From: Numida meleagris
Lineage: Eukaryota; Chordata; Aves; Galliformes; Numididae
Length of the DNA: 64,000 bases
Direction of reading: 5' to 3'
Assembly (NCBI RefSeq): GCF_002078875.1
Contig: NC_034410.1
Span: 40,289,532 to 40,353,531 of the forward strand
A model generated the notes under the pieces. That model worked only from the letters and a program-made list of their open reading frames with translations, was not told the origin of the DNA and ran no database searches. The first letter of the stretch is position 1; the number at the start of each line of letters is the position of its first letter. Below, piece by piece: positions 1 to 15,600 of the stretch. Both the position numbers and the translations under genes were made by a program.

Positions 1-3000
1 AACTAAATGAGTTTGTGCATAACACAAGCAATCGCTGCCTAAGATTTTTCAGAGCTCCGACATTTTGCTTGGGCAAGCTTCCATTGCCACCTTTATGCAG
101 AACTTTACTCCTACCACCTCCCTAACAGAACAAAGATCACCTTTACTTTAAATTATTCACAGATTAACAACCCTTGCTTCAAATAATTTTAAGCTAGTGC
201 ATTAATAACCGTCAATTCTGCCCTGACTCCATCCCCCGTAAGTATCTCCACAACCCTCCCCTCACTATACAAACGGAAACCCTCTCTTTGTAATCATGAA
301 TCATCTTTTCACCTATCCTCTACAGACTTTGTCTTCACAACATAAGAAAGGACTAGAGCAATGGCAAGCTGACTGTCAACCTCCATAACAGTTTCAACAG
401 CAGTGCTAAAAATAAGGGGGCTCTAAACAGAAATTGCCAACATTTTAAAAGATTAACTTATTGCCATCTATTACACCGATCTATGATCTCCATGTTTTGT
501 TTGACTTTTAAATGGTTTTACAAAACTGTTTCCTCACTTACAAAGCACTTTTTCCTCTTCTGATTGCTCTGCAGGGAGAGATGATGCACTTAACAGTGGG
601 TAAAAACAGCAGAATTGAAAAACATCTGATCAAAATTCTGACTGCACATTTCATAGCACATTTTCGTTTCACTTACTCTCAGTCCTCCTTGTCCACTTTA
701 GAAATATCCGTTACATATTCAAAGGGATAAAGCAGACAGAAATGATGCTATGCCCCTGAGAAAACAATATGGTCGCTTGACCCTAGCGCAAGTGTTTCTC
801 TCTATCCAACTGACAAGTTTTCAGTTTTCTATTTATTTGGATTTAGCAAACAATTCTAGGCTTTATATGTAGCAAAGTCCATTTTGAGCCTGTGACATCC
901 TCATGGTAATAGCCTTACTTACTTCACTCCTGTTATCAGGCCATCTTTTATCAATTACATCACATACAATAAAGCACTGTGTCTCCACAGTTTAGAAAAA
1001 AGCAACAACAGCATAAAAAAAACCTCTCTCCTCCTATCAAGACCAAGGGAAAAAGATCCTTTGAGTCTTTTAAAACAGAGTCTATTAAGTTATATCTACA
1101 CTATGAGCACTTCAATTGAGAAATCTTTGCATACTAGACCAGCAAAGCACCCCCAGAATGAACGTAAGCTCCACTAAGGCATGCTTTGCATCGCCATAAA
1201 GCTACCCCAGAGAAGGAAACCAGACATTCAAGTACAGAGCATGCCTTTACCAGCACCGTGACATCCTGCAGTAGTAACAGTTGAAATTTCACATATGTAG
1301 AAATAGCATCCTTCCATATCCTTGTCATAATAGCCATAGCAGCAGTGTTAATTTGACCTTCTAGCCAACCATAATCTATTTTATATATAGTCTCAGAAAA
1401 CAGAACATTACCACTGGCCTCATCTCTTCAGTTTTTTAGATGTTGTCTTAGTTGCTTGTAAAAGCATGCAGCATATTTTCAGTACAATTTGAGCAGCGAT
1501 ACTAAATGGAAAAAAAGAGTAACCAATTTTCTAAAGCCTTCACATTGCTCTCTTCAAGTACTGCCTTCTTTTGTCATCCCAGATGAATCAATCTTTATGC
1601 CTAACAACCCTGAAAGCCAGAAGAGAAAAGAGAATTATCTACAGAAGCAGAAGTCCTAAACACCCATCAAAAATCTTTCAGGTCAACAAAATAGCTTTCC
1701 TCTGATTTTGGAGAGGCCAGCAACTCAAGAACTTTTCATAGTCATCCATTCTAACCATGACCTTGTTCAAGTTGAACAAAAATTTAAGTATTTGATGCAT
1801 GACTCCCCTCCTCACCTTTCTCACAGCAGTATCTCAGAAGAAAAAAAGAGGGAACAGCACAACATCTCAGTCTCAGAGGCAGGTGGATAACACACTTTCA
1901 AAAGCATTGAAGTGATAAAAAAAAAAAAGGAGCTAGGAGAAGGAACAAGGGATAAATGTTCAATTAAGCAACTCAAGACTTCAAAAAAATACCTGAAAAA
2001 GATAGAAGAAACTGAAAGAGCCTCCAAAAACATCTTATGTCACAAGACAAATAATCCAGATCAGACTATCAGAAAAACACAGGAGAAATGGAGACCAGAT
2101 TCTTTCATTAACTGTGGATGGAAAAGCAATATATATAAAGCAGGAGAGAAGTAAATTATGGTACGTGTCCCATTTTAGAAGCCTGATGTAAACTGTAATC
2201 AAAAAAAGAGGGATATCTTGTAACTTGAGTTTCACAAGTCATTTGTTCTGCACACAAGGGAAATAACAGCATTAACTTCTCTAGAACTGATTAATCTTGC
2301 CATCTTTTCCTCTATTACTTTTACTGGGCTTGCTCACAGAGCACACAGTTACCCAGGACATCATATTTCTGTAATTAACTTACAGATTACCACTGACAAA
2401 AACCTTAACATACTCTTAAGAGAGAACAACCAGGCAGGAGGTAGCAGAGCTGAGTTGTATTATATCAGGCATACAACAGCTAGAGTCAAACACAAATTAC
2501 AAAGTAACTGTTACTGACATACACTTCCAAAAAAAGTCTTAGTTTTTCTCTTACACCAAAACTGGAAAAAAATCATTGTTCTTCTTTTAATTAATACTCA
2601 CTGAAAGAGACCATCTAAAGATGAGCTAGAGCACTATTGCTCTAAGACATCACAGCTGCTTAAGCACTGTTCATATTTGAAACAAACTGGATTTCTTGCT
2701 TTAACCTCAAAACTGTTTGGAGAATACCAGCTTCCTGCTCCTCTGGCCCAGCCGCAGCTCAGCAGCCTTCCTCAAGATCCTGAGACTCACCTTGGATCTT
2801 CCCCCTCTCCCATTTCTTCAGGGTGCTTGCCCTATATCTTACTGCAGCCGCCATGTTTTCCTATCAACCATTTCACCACCAGTGAAGATCAACTGGCAGC
2901 TAATCCATAATCATGGGATTAACTCTTAGACTTGCTCTTCATCCATGGAACATAACTTCATAAAATGAATTGGCTATATTTCTGACTTTTACTCCTGAAT

Positions 3001-3019
3001 TACTCTCAACTTCAGCAGC

Positions 3020-3373
3020 TGAGGTCCCTGTGTTTGCTCAACACAGAGCAGAGGAGCTGAGGGGAGGCCTCACGGCAGCTGCAGCTCCTCACAGGGAGCA
3101 GAGGGGCAGCGCTGAGCTCTGCTCTATGCTAACAGAGACAGGGCCCGAGGGAACGGCACGGAGCTGTGTCAGGGGAGGGGCAGCTGGGAGTTAGGGAAAG
3201 GGTCTGCACCAGAGGGCAGTGGGCATGGAACAGGCTGCCCAGGGCAATGGGCACGGCCCCAAGTGTTGGAGTTCAAGGAGCATTTGGACAGTGCTCTCAG
3301 ACATTGGGTTTGGGTTTTGGGTGGTGCTGTGTGGAGCCAGGAGTTGGACTCCTGGGATATTCTGTGATTCTTT
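3020..3373 (+). mobile_element. CR1 LINE 3' fragment
   Basis: A 5'-truncated CR1 copy in plus orientation. It carries the 3'-UTR words GGAACAGGCTGCCCAGGGC, GGACAGTGCTCTCAGACATT and a terminal ATTCTGTGATTCTT. It is nearly collinear with the inverted copy at 59961-60338, so both belong to the same subfamily. Open frames across it are not genes. Confidence 0.88.
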
Positions 3374-3589
3374 GCTTATCACCCAGAAGTACACTATATA
3401 TCAAACAAATGGAAGATGTAGCTTGCACTGCTGTCCACTAGATACAATAATATTTTGAAACATTTAAATTCTCATTATCCATAACTGTGTAACAACTGCG
3501 TACATCAGATGCATTACCAACTGATATCAATTACAAGGTAAAACATTCAAGCAACACTCAGCAATCGTGAATTGTATTACTGCTCTAGC

Positions 3590-3607
3590 AAAAAAAAAAA
3601 AAAAAAA
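3590..3607. repeat. Poly(A) run
   Basis: Eighteen A in OSBPL10 intron 1; no retroposed body recognised next to it. Similar runs occur at 13429-13446 and 19188-19206. Confidence 0.85.
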
Positions 3608-6600
3608 GTCTGACACTACTGGAAGTTTTTTTTTAATGTTACGCATGAGTTTGTTAAAATGGCCTGATGACAATGCAATTTCTGTTTTACTTGCCATATT
3701 TCAAAACCATTGCTCTCAGACAACATCCCAAGTTGTCTTCTGAATTTTTTTAATTATCTATCTTGACACTTGTCATTAAGTTCAATTCCTAACCCCTTTA
3801 TCCATTCACTTTGACTGCCATTTCATTAATAAAATAAAATGAAAAGTCAAGCAGTGCAAGCATTACACACTAGGAAGCACAACTATGTTTCTTTCTAAAT
3901 TCATGGAGCAGAAAAAAAGAGACTCAAACACTGTACAAATCAACTATTTCAATTGGATTTCACATTTACTGTTATGTGTATATTTATAGTGAACTACAGA
4001 AAGCTTACTTTTTGGTTCCCCATTCAAAAAGAATTTAACAAATAGCAGTAATTTCAGTTTAGGAAGCAATAAAGTGCTTGTGGTATATTAGGACAAAAAC
4101 AGTCTACCATCTGAACCTGTCAGACAACAGCTATAGCATTCTCTCTAAAAAAAAAAAACACAACAAACACCTCTTTTATGTCCAACATGCTTCTTACATT
4201 GCCCCAGTTTGAGGCAATCCAAAAACATCTAAAGCTATCAGAAGAACAATATGAACATTTCCCACATAATTTACTTACTACACAGGTTCTAAGAAATATC
4301 ACTTACTGAAATTTTTGATTTAACTGGAAATGTGTATTTGCATATGGAAATACATTTTTTAAATTAAAAAAATCAAGGCATCTGTAGGCATTTTAACATT
4401 CAGTTGCACATCCATATCGTGGTACAATGCCCACTGAAGCTGTCACTCAATACAAGTCTCAACTCACACAAAGGTATGCTCCTAGCAGAAAAACACCTCT
4501 TATAATAGCTACAGTCTTTTGACTGTAGTTTGAAATGTGTTCCAACTATCTGAAAATAAGTTTTCATTACTCGCTAATTCCAGGAAGTTCTCAAGGTAGG
4601 ACTGCTAGTTCTCCTTTCAATCCATTCCAACCAATCTCCAACAACTACCAACCAGTTGCACATTCTTCAGTGTTTCCACAACCCTCAAGAAGATGGCCTT
4701 TTCAAAAATAATCAAACTATTCTATATTTTTCTAAATGTAGTTAGAAAAAAAATCTATGTAAGAATTATATGACAAAGTAAATGACTGCATCCAAGAAAG
4801 GTAAAGATTATGGTTCTAGTAACTGAAAGAGAAGTTACAGAGAAATATTTCGTTTTTAGGAAAGCGTATCTCCAAGGTAGCCTAACAAGATACTTACACA
4901 ACTACTTTACTGTTCTTGTTACCCATTCTTTTACCCTGAGCCATAAGATTAATGGAATTGTTCATGTCAATAAAGAAGTCTGTCAAAAGTGTATGCCAAT
5001 CAAGGACTTTACTACTGAAAGTCATCTCTGAAGATATCATTTAAAGACTGGTAGTTGAGAGAGCATGCTTACATTTGGTAACTGTTTAACATCCTTTACT
5101 TAGAGGTTCTTCAATTTATCATTTTTTAAAATAAGGTAATATAAAAACTGCAGTATTCATTAAAAATTCTACTGACTTTGAGCACCTCAGAATGAAAACT
5201 GGATTTTTAAAAACAGTCATTTTTCTGCATACTAATCAAGTTGAACCAAAAGTGTTAACTTTAGGAAGCATTACACATCTAAAATGGAGATAAGAACTAG
5301 AAGTATTACCCACAGCTGATAGATTACTTGTTTCTGATTATCACGTCCTTCATGATTTTAACCACAGACCCACAAAATCTCACGAGAAATCTTTACTGCT
5401 TTGTCAAGTCCCAGTCAATTTCTACCTTTCCAAGAGAGCCCACTTAACGAACAGAAATGTCACTTGTCATCTGAAGAAGCTACATTTGCTACTAGTTCAT
5501 AAGTTCACTTTTTGCTTCCTCAGCCAATTACATTCCCCAGTTCAACAGTCTGAAATTCTACACTCAGCGGACTATAGCCAGCTGCCTTAATTTCATTTAA
5601 GTAAAAAGAGCATACAGCAAAAATAAATTTATTCATATTATGTAGTTTTCTAACTTCAATTGGACTTGCTTAGGGGTTGCTTTTTAGGACTGTGAAGAAA
5701 ATACAGCCTTAAAAATAATGCATTTATTTTTACTCATCAGGCTTGGAATTAATACAGATTATGGAAAAGATCATTAATTGTATTAATCCATGCTTCAGCA
5801 CATCCAACATCATCACATTGAGGGACAGCAATTTATGGCAAACACATAAACAAAAGGTACACAGTTGAGGTTGATACCATAAGCAGCACTTAGAGCTTAC
5901 ACTCCAGTGAACTGGCTGGCTGCCCAGTGCTATTTGTGTCATTTACCAATCCTTCCCATCTTCCACTTTTTTTTTCCTCAATTGGTTCTAAATTTGCTAC
6001 TACTTAATAATTTAGCAGACTCCACTTCTGTACTGCAGATCAGAGAGAAAAGGCTAACAGTGACATAACTGGGGGGAATAAATGGGCCAGCACAATCTTA
6101 ATTACAACAACATTATTATCCAGCTCGATTCACGTCACAGATGAAAAACAGAGTTTGCAGATAGGAAAATATATTTTCATTTACAAGGAAAACAACTTTG
6201 AGACAAAACAAGAACAGAACAACCCCAGGTTACTTCTAATATCTGCACTGAAGCTGAAAGGGAGTTGGGCTTTAAAAAGACACATCTGTGCAAATCTAAA
6301 ACAACATATAGGAAACACAGACAAGAGAGAACTAGTTAGATACACCAACACTATTCCCTCCTGAAGGCAGTGGTCTGTATTACACAAGACTGCTGCTGAA
6401 TTGGTTCTCTCAGGCCAGGGCCACAAGATAGTCATTGGGATACCAAAAGGGACGAAGTTGCTTGGCTTAGCCTCTCTCAGTCCCAAATTTCTACTTCATG
6501 CCACAGAAATACTCCGCTCCTTTGAGAAAATAAAATTAAAGGAGCCTGCTCTGCTCCCCAGGCTTATGAATTATTGGCAGCCATCAGAAATCAAGTTCTT

Positions 6601-9600
6601 CATTTTCTCTGCTTTCCCAAAATCCAGTGGGTTTTATATTGTTTAGATTTTGCATACCAAGAGGATGCAAAAAATACAATGCATGTACTTTGCTTAGTCA
6701 AAGAATATTCTAGTTGGAAAGTGCCATAAGAGTACTCAGACAAAAAACAGTTTGGAGAACCTATGAGCAATGTAGGTGAGACATATTGTATGCTTTCATC
6801 ATACAATAAATCACAGAAAAAAGACAACTAAATATTGAAGGAATCATACGTTGCCACAAAGTTTTAAGCATCTCCAAAAGCAACACAATCCATAGAATTT
6901 GATCGGTTTGGCATGTACACTTCTCATCAAAAATTGCATAGTGTCTTACAAACTCCTTTTCCACAAAATACTTAAAAATTCAGTGAGAAACAAGCAGTTT
7001 ATAAGATGTCCTAACATACCAAAAATACATCTCTCCAACAAGCCAAGTACCTGTGAAAACGTGAAGTTTTGAACTAGAAGGTTCTATCATGTCCATTAAA
7101 TATACTATGAATGACCTTCTTAAAGCATAAGAATCTCAGAGGCTTATTTGAAAGAAAGAAAGAAAAAAGATGACAGAATGTAGCCAGTGAACACAGCTGC
7201 TCAAATTGACATGTCCAACTATGACTGATACTATAATACCATATTCTTTCAGTAGTATCTACATAGAGATGGGTACACACAGAGAATGCATTTTCAGGAA
7301 GATCACATATGATGACAGATCGTTAATGAAGTTAAACTTAACAAAGAGCAACATGTTACAGAGATTTCTGACAACTACTTGTCATGTTCTGCACGATTCT
7401 TCACAGGTTGAAAGAGAAGACATGACATTGCCTTGATCTTTTTTGGTGCTTACTATTACAACATCCGTAAATCAATCCAAAATAATCATTTGACAATCTA
7501 GTTTTCCTACAACATATTGGGAGAGCAGCAAATTCAGACATCTAGTATCCTGTCCCCACAACACACACAGAATGGAAGTCACAAATCGTTGGGTTTGGAT
7601 CAGCATGATCACGCACCAAGGTTTAAAGGAAACCACATCCCATTAACGTGTGTCAGACAGGTCTAAATCACAATTCTATCTCAAAATACTCAGTATCATC
7701 CATATTCCAAATTCTCTGCTATTTGCTGCTAGTAAATATCGGTGATGTCAAAAGATGCACACAGCAGAAAAAGGCTGCTGAAAACGAACTAAGAACATCT
7801 ATCCATCTGAAGTACCACACACCCTTCTCCTTCACCTCCAGGCTACCGGAGCCTGCCCTCTAAACTATGTTAAGTGAGGCAGACACTAATACTAAAAGCA
7901 CAGAAAATGTAGGAAGGAAGGAAGCAGTGAATATTTTTCACAGGTGTCAACTACAAAACACCTTCCAATCCTCCCATCCTAAACTGTCCTATCACTTCCC
8001 TCTGACAGCATGCCAATGATGAATCTGACCCTTATTTGCAAAGGTAAATTTGGTTAATATTTCTCTAACCTGTACCTCCCAACTCTTCTCTTCTCCAACA
8101 ACCAGTAAGGATTAAGCCCAACTCAAATCTGCACTACTTGACTAGATACTACATCCTGTCTAGTGGAGGCACCTTCACGCATCAGCCATCTGCTGACTTT
8201 TAGAGCCTTCACTACCAAAAACCACATGTTTCACGCAGAAAAGCAACTAAGCAAAGGACAGCCACTGAGTAAGCAAAGGACAGGCCTGAGTTTTTGTGTC
8301 AGATCTAATATTAGTTAGGATGCTACCTGGAGATGAAGTACTCTCAGGGACTGAAATATTAACAAATCAAATAACAAAGGCACAGAGAATGACCCTGAAC
8401 AGCATCATGAGTACTGAAACTGAGGAAAAGACAGCTGCTGGCTGCCAAAGCCCAAACACCTCCAAGTTGAAACTCTGGGAAACCATTCAAGTAATCAAGA
8501 CCACAAAATGGACTGCAAATAGAACTAGCTCAAATAACAAGAACACTCTAACTTCAATTAGAGTAGCTATAGAGGAGTTCAGCTAATTTAAGTGCCTTCT
8601 TTTTTGTTCAGTTTAACAGTGAGAGAACGGAAATTAGAAATACTGTTCAATCATAGCTTGAGCCAATTACACAAAGAAAAGGAGTCTGTTGTCTTATCCC
8701 ATAAGTTATTTGGGCTGCAATGCCTTAGAGCTAAAAGCCACAGAAATTGTCTGAGTAGGTGAAACCTAATAGGTGAAATGTACTACAGTGACAGCCTGTC
8801 ACTTAAAACAGATACAGCACAACAAGGAGTTGACCTGCATATAAGGAATAGAGAGTAAATACCACTGCAAGTAAATTGGTCAGCAGAGTTCTTTCCAATT
8901 CTTTTTTAATGTGTACTGGAAATCTGGGTCACTTTAAGAGAGTGTAAAAACCCTGAAATCACAGGAAAGTTAAATCATGCAACTGAATTATAAATTTTAT
9001 GCTATAAAATCTGCTCTACTTTGTAGATGCAATTACTGGAAAAAATATCTAAATAACAGGACAGTCTGTTATTTAGTTCTTCCCTCACATTTAAACATGC
9101 AATAAAAGAAGTTAGATGGGATTCATAGAATCTCTTAATAAAAGATGACATCAACCTAGAAGTTTTCATCAGAAAGATGTTACTGAAAATTAATTAGAGC
9201 AGTCACTCATGTAATGGTTTATGGAGACAAACTTGGTTTTATCACAACCACTCTGCTGCCAACAAGTGATGAATAGTTTACAGAGCAGAAGACAATGACA
9301 ATTAAGGAGCAGACAAGCAGAACAGTTTGGTCACAGGATTTGCCAAAAGGTTTTCAGTAGATTTGTTTATTCAGTTCCAGGTAAATCTGAAGACTCATAC
9401 TGACACTACAGTTGAGAATAAAATACTATGACTTCCAACCACAAACAAAACATATCCTTCACTGGACTGTATCTGCTAGTGGCTAATTAGTAAGTTGGTG
9501 ACAATAGTTTTCTTTTTACAAGTTCTTAACAACACTAGTTCATCAACTAGTATCTTGGACAACTTAAAGATGAGAACTAGTTGGTTACTCCTTCCAAGGC

Positions 9601-12600
9601 TTATTAGGTGACTGACAGAGGAAAAAAAAAGAAACACCACTGTAGGACTACATCTTGACAACATACTGATGTTATTCTTTCAGGTCACACAGAACATTAG
9701 ACTTTCTCCTGCAGCTTCAATAAACTAAGCAAGCACTTACTGGTGACAGCAAAGATTTAACTGTTATCCTTGAAGCTGGAGTACTTTACAAGATAGATAT
9801 TGACATTTAAGATATATTTATTTACAATTTTTTTATCTCTTTTTTTGGCCAAGTTCATTTGTTGTCACTTTCATAAGTGGAATCCCATGACCATGAGCGA
9901 GTGCAGTGAGGAATAAGAAAGAAGTTTAGTTCTCTTAGGGGACAATATGCTCTTAATTCAGTTCAGAAAATCTTGTGAAACCATATCATCTGAGGGTTGT
10001 TTTAATGACATACTGTGATGTTGTATTTATCAGCATGGATAAAACTGCAGAGAACTATTCTGATGCTTCTGTTAATCTCACTTAATCTTTTCTATATTCA
10101 GCACTACAAAGAATCACAACTGATGGTGTACGGTCTGAGTATTTTTCTTCAAAGAGAGGAATAAACACAGTACAAGTTTTTCCCCATTTTTTTCTACCTT
10201 ATATCATCTATTTGTTACCTGTCTTACCATCTGCTAATCTAAAAGCCCATGTAAAATGAAAAGTTACACCTGCAAGTGAAAGTACCAATCTATTATATTC
10301 TGTATTTTCAACACCCTCAGGCACACTGTGTAAAGTTCTGGTTAATGTCACTTCTGCTAAGCTTAAAAATGACCAGCAGGTAGAAAAAGCATCCTCTGTT
10401 TCTTCTAATGTATGAGAAACAGCTAGGATGTCATATGAGCCTAGAGATATTAGTTCCAGCTTTTTCTAGTCTTCCTGAAAGAGTAATGTGACAGAAATAC
10501 TACCACAAGACGATAAATAAATAAATACAAAAACATATTCATGTAGAGCAAGCAGGCAAATACTCAAAGGTACATAGGAAGATGAATCACCCCATAGATT
10601 TTGAAAGTTTTCAGACAGACGCTCTTTGAAAACACCAAAAGTCGCCTTTATTGCTGAATACGTGCAGGCTCCAAATTGCAGGTGCCACTAATGTATTCTA
10701 AGCAGGAGAAGCTGTTCTGTCTTCTCATTGTCTGCTCCCACTTCATTGCCAGAGATCATCGCCCCTGCAGAGCAGTGAACCAACCTATCCTCAGTGAAAT
10801 TAAAATTGATGGACTGATCCTGGGCGACAGTGTCTCTTGTACTGATCTGATTTTCAAACATTGTTATTTGGAAGAAAGTAGGAAATATTTAAGTCTATGC
10901 GAGTTACTTGTATGAGACTGCAAAGAACACGATGTCTGCTGAAAGCCAAAGCCCTTCCAAAAGTTACACTTTACCTAACTTGCATGTGATGTATTTCTAT
11001 GGAAGAAGACAAGAAATCAACACAACCACCCTCTTATAATTGTTTATATTCTGTGTGAATAATTCTATTCCAAAACAACCTCACTGAAAATAAGACAAAA
11101 AAAAAAAGTAGCTCTGGTGTTTCCCAATACCGAGGTCTCCTTTATGATCAGTAAATTAAAAACGTTAAATATCCAAAGTTGATCTTCTAATCTCTGGGTT
11201 ACTTATTTTTAAACTGAAATACAATATCTTGGACATTTACACCACAGTCCACAGCAACTGTACAAAAATGAGCAACATACCCCCTAAATCTCAGATAATT
11301 GGATAAAGTAAAGTGAGCTGCACTCAGAAAACTTAAGTGAAAAACAATTCTAGTTCTCACTCTTGCTCCTCAAGGAAGAACTGCTGATGAGTACTTTAAA
11401 ACCCTAGTTCAACCGAAGAAGCCCTCCTCTGTTCAATCTTACATCAGAACTACCAGTCTGTCACCTTAATGTTTTAATTCCTGTCTCTGGCCAACAGCAA
11501 TACTGAGCACTGCATTCCAGCAGAACCTGTACAGTAACAAATGTTGTTAGCTAAAGAATAAGGCGGTACATAACTCGCTAGGTCAGTTGATGGGTAGGAG
11601 AGTAACTTCAGAGAATCATCCAGCCGGTAGGACAGTGATCCATTGCCTCTGCCAGCTACCGGCATTACATGGAAACCACTGGCCAGAGTTTTCAGCTGCA
11701 GGTCTCAAGCACTAGTAATCATACATGGCAGTACTCACTTCAATTTGTCCTGCACATAACAAAGCTCACTTACTGCTGCATTATGAACCCTCAACTACTC
11801 CAGACTTCTGGAAACTAAGCTTTCGTGCAATTGCACGCAACACCTTTCTCCCACTTTGAAAACACAGCCTCTCCCACACCAACAACCACTTTACTAATAT
11901 GAATCTTTGATGACCAAAGCAGACAGACAGTAAGAACAATTTTTACCACTCAGCGTCAGCAGTCCTGCCAAGTCAGATTCCACTGTACTCAGTACAGCAC
12001 CAATTTCAATTTTAAAGTTATGAAAACATGGCATTTTGCAGGGACCTCTGACATTGCATATGTTTCTGTCACATCTCTTGTTACATCTTATTGAATTGGT
12101 CAGAGCCATATTTGCTGGGCAGACAGCAAGTAGGTAATTTTCAATAAAATTTGACAAGAGTTAACACAGAAGCAATGAGGCTACTCTACAGAAAGGCACA
12201 GACTCACCAATGACTTTTTACAAGCACGTGATTTCTGTTATCATTCTCAGTGTTGCAACCATGCTAATTATAACAAAGCAATTCAGGAATTTCTAATTTA
12301 ATCCACCCTGCCACACAAATGAGTTCCTTTGCCATAACTGCTAACTCTTAAATGAGGGTGAGGAGGGATGGATCCAGGCTCCACTCCTTCTGGTCACTCA
12401 GGTGCATTGCTTGCACCTGAGCTCCCTGGGTTAGCCACACCTTCTCACCTGGTGCTCAAATCATTATAGCTTAACCATTTCCCTGAACAAACAACAAGCA
12501 TATGTTTTCCTTCAGTCATCGGAAATCTTCAACCTTAGAAATCTGGAACAAGCAAAACTATTCTATTGCACTAAGTTCTATGTAATGACTTAGAATTTAT

Positions 12601-15600
12601 TTTCTTTCCTTCAAACACAGTTCATAAAGCTCTTCCTTCTAGCTTTTTTCATCGTCTCTAATTATGACAAAAATCAATGCTGTAGTAAGTACTTGTCTAT
12701 TTAACCACTTCTTCGTAGTTTTCTTCTATTTTCTTCCCAAACGGTATAAACTATTCACAAACTCTCTCAGCAGATGTTGCTCCTTAGCTGTTAGTTTCTC
12801 TTGTCTAGCATCCAAACAGAAAATACGTGATTCAGAACATTAACCATTATTCCCCCTCTCCTCAACAAAACAACTCATTGTATCTAAGACATTATAATTG
12901 GAGATGCTCAAGCGAAGAAAACAGGAAAAATTCCCTAATGGAATGCAAGTCTCAACTGAAAACAGAACCTACAAGAGATATGCTTAACAGCCATTTCTAA
13001 AAAACAATACTTTGCCCATGTTATTTCTCACAAGAAAACACTGTAAAGAAGTAATATTTCTCAACTTAGCAAAGACTAACATGTTTTCCTAGCAGTGATT
13101 TGACAATCAAAGGTCATTCCTGTTCTGCAGTGCCCTTTGGCACCCTGCTACCTCCCTCCTATACACTTCTCCATACTCACACCTGTTCCTGCACTGCATC
13201 CTCTCTGCTTTACATTTCATTCTGAGGCATACATAACCTCAGAGGTTATACCTACTTCTGAGGTATATATAACCACTAAATACTCTTGGAGAAGGAGTCC
13301 TTAATAACAGACTAAAATACTTGCAAATAATCTTAAGGTATTCCTTAGATTCCTTTAGTAACCCATGCTTGCTGTTAACACTGCCTACCATGCAGTCCAT
13401 GAAACTATGACAGAGAAGTGAACGATGCAAAAAAAAAAAAAAAAAATTTCAGGAAGAAAGTCAGCAGCAGGGATTTCAAGAAACAGAACTCCTTTTCCTG
13501 ACAGAGAAAGACACAACACAACTGAACTTCTGCAGCAAATGCTGGGCAATAAACCAACTCCTATGTGTAAATACTCTTTAAAACAGAAGAGATCCATCAT
13601 AATTAGTTCAAGTACCTAACATATGACAATACTACAAGGGAAAAAAAGAAGCAAGCAGAACAAGTGTAGATCATTTTAAATAAATCGCAAAAGCAGAGCT
13701 CGAGTAGTTTTCAGATTTCCAGAACTACATTACAGCTCCATAATTCTTACATTTTCCTTTTAAAAAGTGTGCAATTCAGTATTCCAATAACTAAATCCAG
13801 TTGAGGGAATGTAATGAAAGTCAAAACTCAACATACGAGTAGAGTAGGCATTTTCAGTCTCTTAGACATCTGTTCTTGATGTCCTGACACCATCTAAAAA
13901 ATGCAATCTGTGAGAAACCATACTGTATATTCTTCCTGTACCAGCTGCTTTCTCTATTACTATTGACAGTTCCATTTAAGCTTTCCAAGTCCCTTGGTTG
14001 AGATACCTATTCCACCCTCCTAGTGTTCAATCTGTTCAGATGTAAATTGTGAAAAATCCAGTTTTAAGCCCAAGGGGAATAAAATTCCAAAAGGTTTCAT
14101 GTCATTAGCCTAATCTCCAGAACTGGAGGTCAGTCTGTCCAGTTCTAATTATTAGAAAACGCAACATTTTTACAGCTGATCTCCTTACTTTCAAGTATTC
14201 TCTCCAATTCATTTCCTAAAACACCTGCCAACCCTATACTCATTGCTACAGTATCAAATACAAGATCAGATAAAGGGGAAAGTATTGAGACGGATCCTTC
14301 TAAGACAGGAAAGAAGACAGGTGTATTCATACCACTTATCTGGTCCTACTTCATATTCCTTCAAAGTCAACTACCAACCTGGTAGTTCAACACAGAAAGG
14401 AGCAAGACTAGATTCAGCATCTGTTCAGCCCTTTTTCCTCAAGACTTCAATTTTTTCATTTAAAAACTAGAAAATACAAGAACCTAAGCCATCAGGCTAA
14501 CAGTTCTAAGCTGCTCCAGCACCTGCTTAGAAGGTCTTGCTATTTCCTCTGACTCATCCTTCAACACACAACTCTCACCAGAACATCTGTGCCCAAGAAA
14601 TGCCCACCTGAGCCTCCTACCAACTTTCACAGTCATCTGCACCCTCTACTCATGCTCATGCATGAGGGAGACAGTCCCAACAGACTTCACACACTGACAA
14701 TGTGGCACAGGCACAGTGTTAAGGGGAACCTTCAGTTCTTCCTACATTTGAACAATCCGCCAGCCTTCCAAAGCCTAGCAAAAATGCAGCATGTGTTACA
14801 GGCTTTCTTTTGACCAATAACATTTAACACTTCAAGCCCCCGGGAAAGACAGGGCAGCTGAACGAGACTGCCCAAAGGCACCAGCTGCTTACTGCCTGCA
14901 ACTGATTCTTACATATATGTATTCACATCTAAGAGTTTCGCTTTCAGATAGTGGCTGTTCTCTCACCTTCTTATGCCAAGTCTCAATTAGTACCTTACTT
15001 AAGAAAAGAAGCAGTAATGTGCTATTTTCCCAGCATAATTGCATTTTTACTGTCAAAATGTAACAAATGGGGAGGTGAAGGGGGTTTGGAACTAACAGTC
15101 CTCAAAGCAAGTTATTTAATTATAGAAGAAACCTGAAGAATTAAAGTTTCTGGTATCCCAGTCATTGCTTGTGTTATTCTGATTTTCTACAGTTCTTGTC
15201 AGGACATTCTGCACTGGGAACTGTCAAGACTAAGTAGACTGCATTAACATTATATATTAAAAGATTTTTAAAAAAGGCAAGAAAGTATCTCCAAAACTAA
15301 TCCTAGTTTATTTTCACATTGACTAGATTTCAAGCTGACATATTTTCAACATTCAGAAGCCAACTTCTTTAAAAGAACCTATCCAGAGAAAGACACTGAC
15401 TGTACTGTATTACAACAGCACAGTCCAACAGGGTACAAAGCACATTCACATCCCATCAACAGATAATATAGCATAAATTTTCAATTAGCTGCCTTGAGTC
15501 AGCAAAGCTTTATGGAGGTTTTATCACAGTTCACTGACTTCTCTGTCAGACCTTCATAGTTCAACCTTGTTTTGCAATGCCCTGTCCTCAGCAAGAATCA

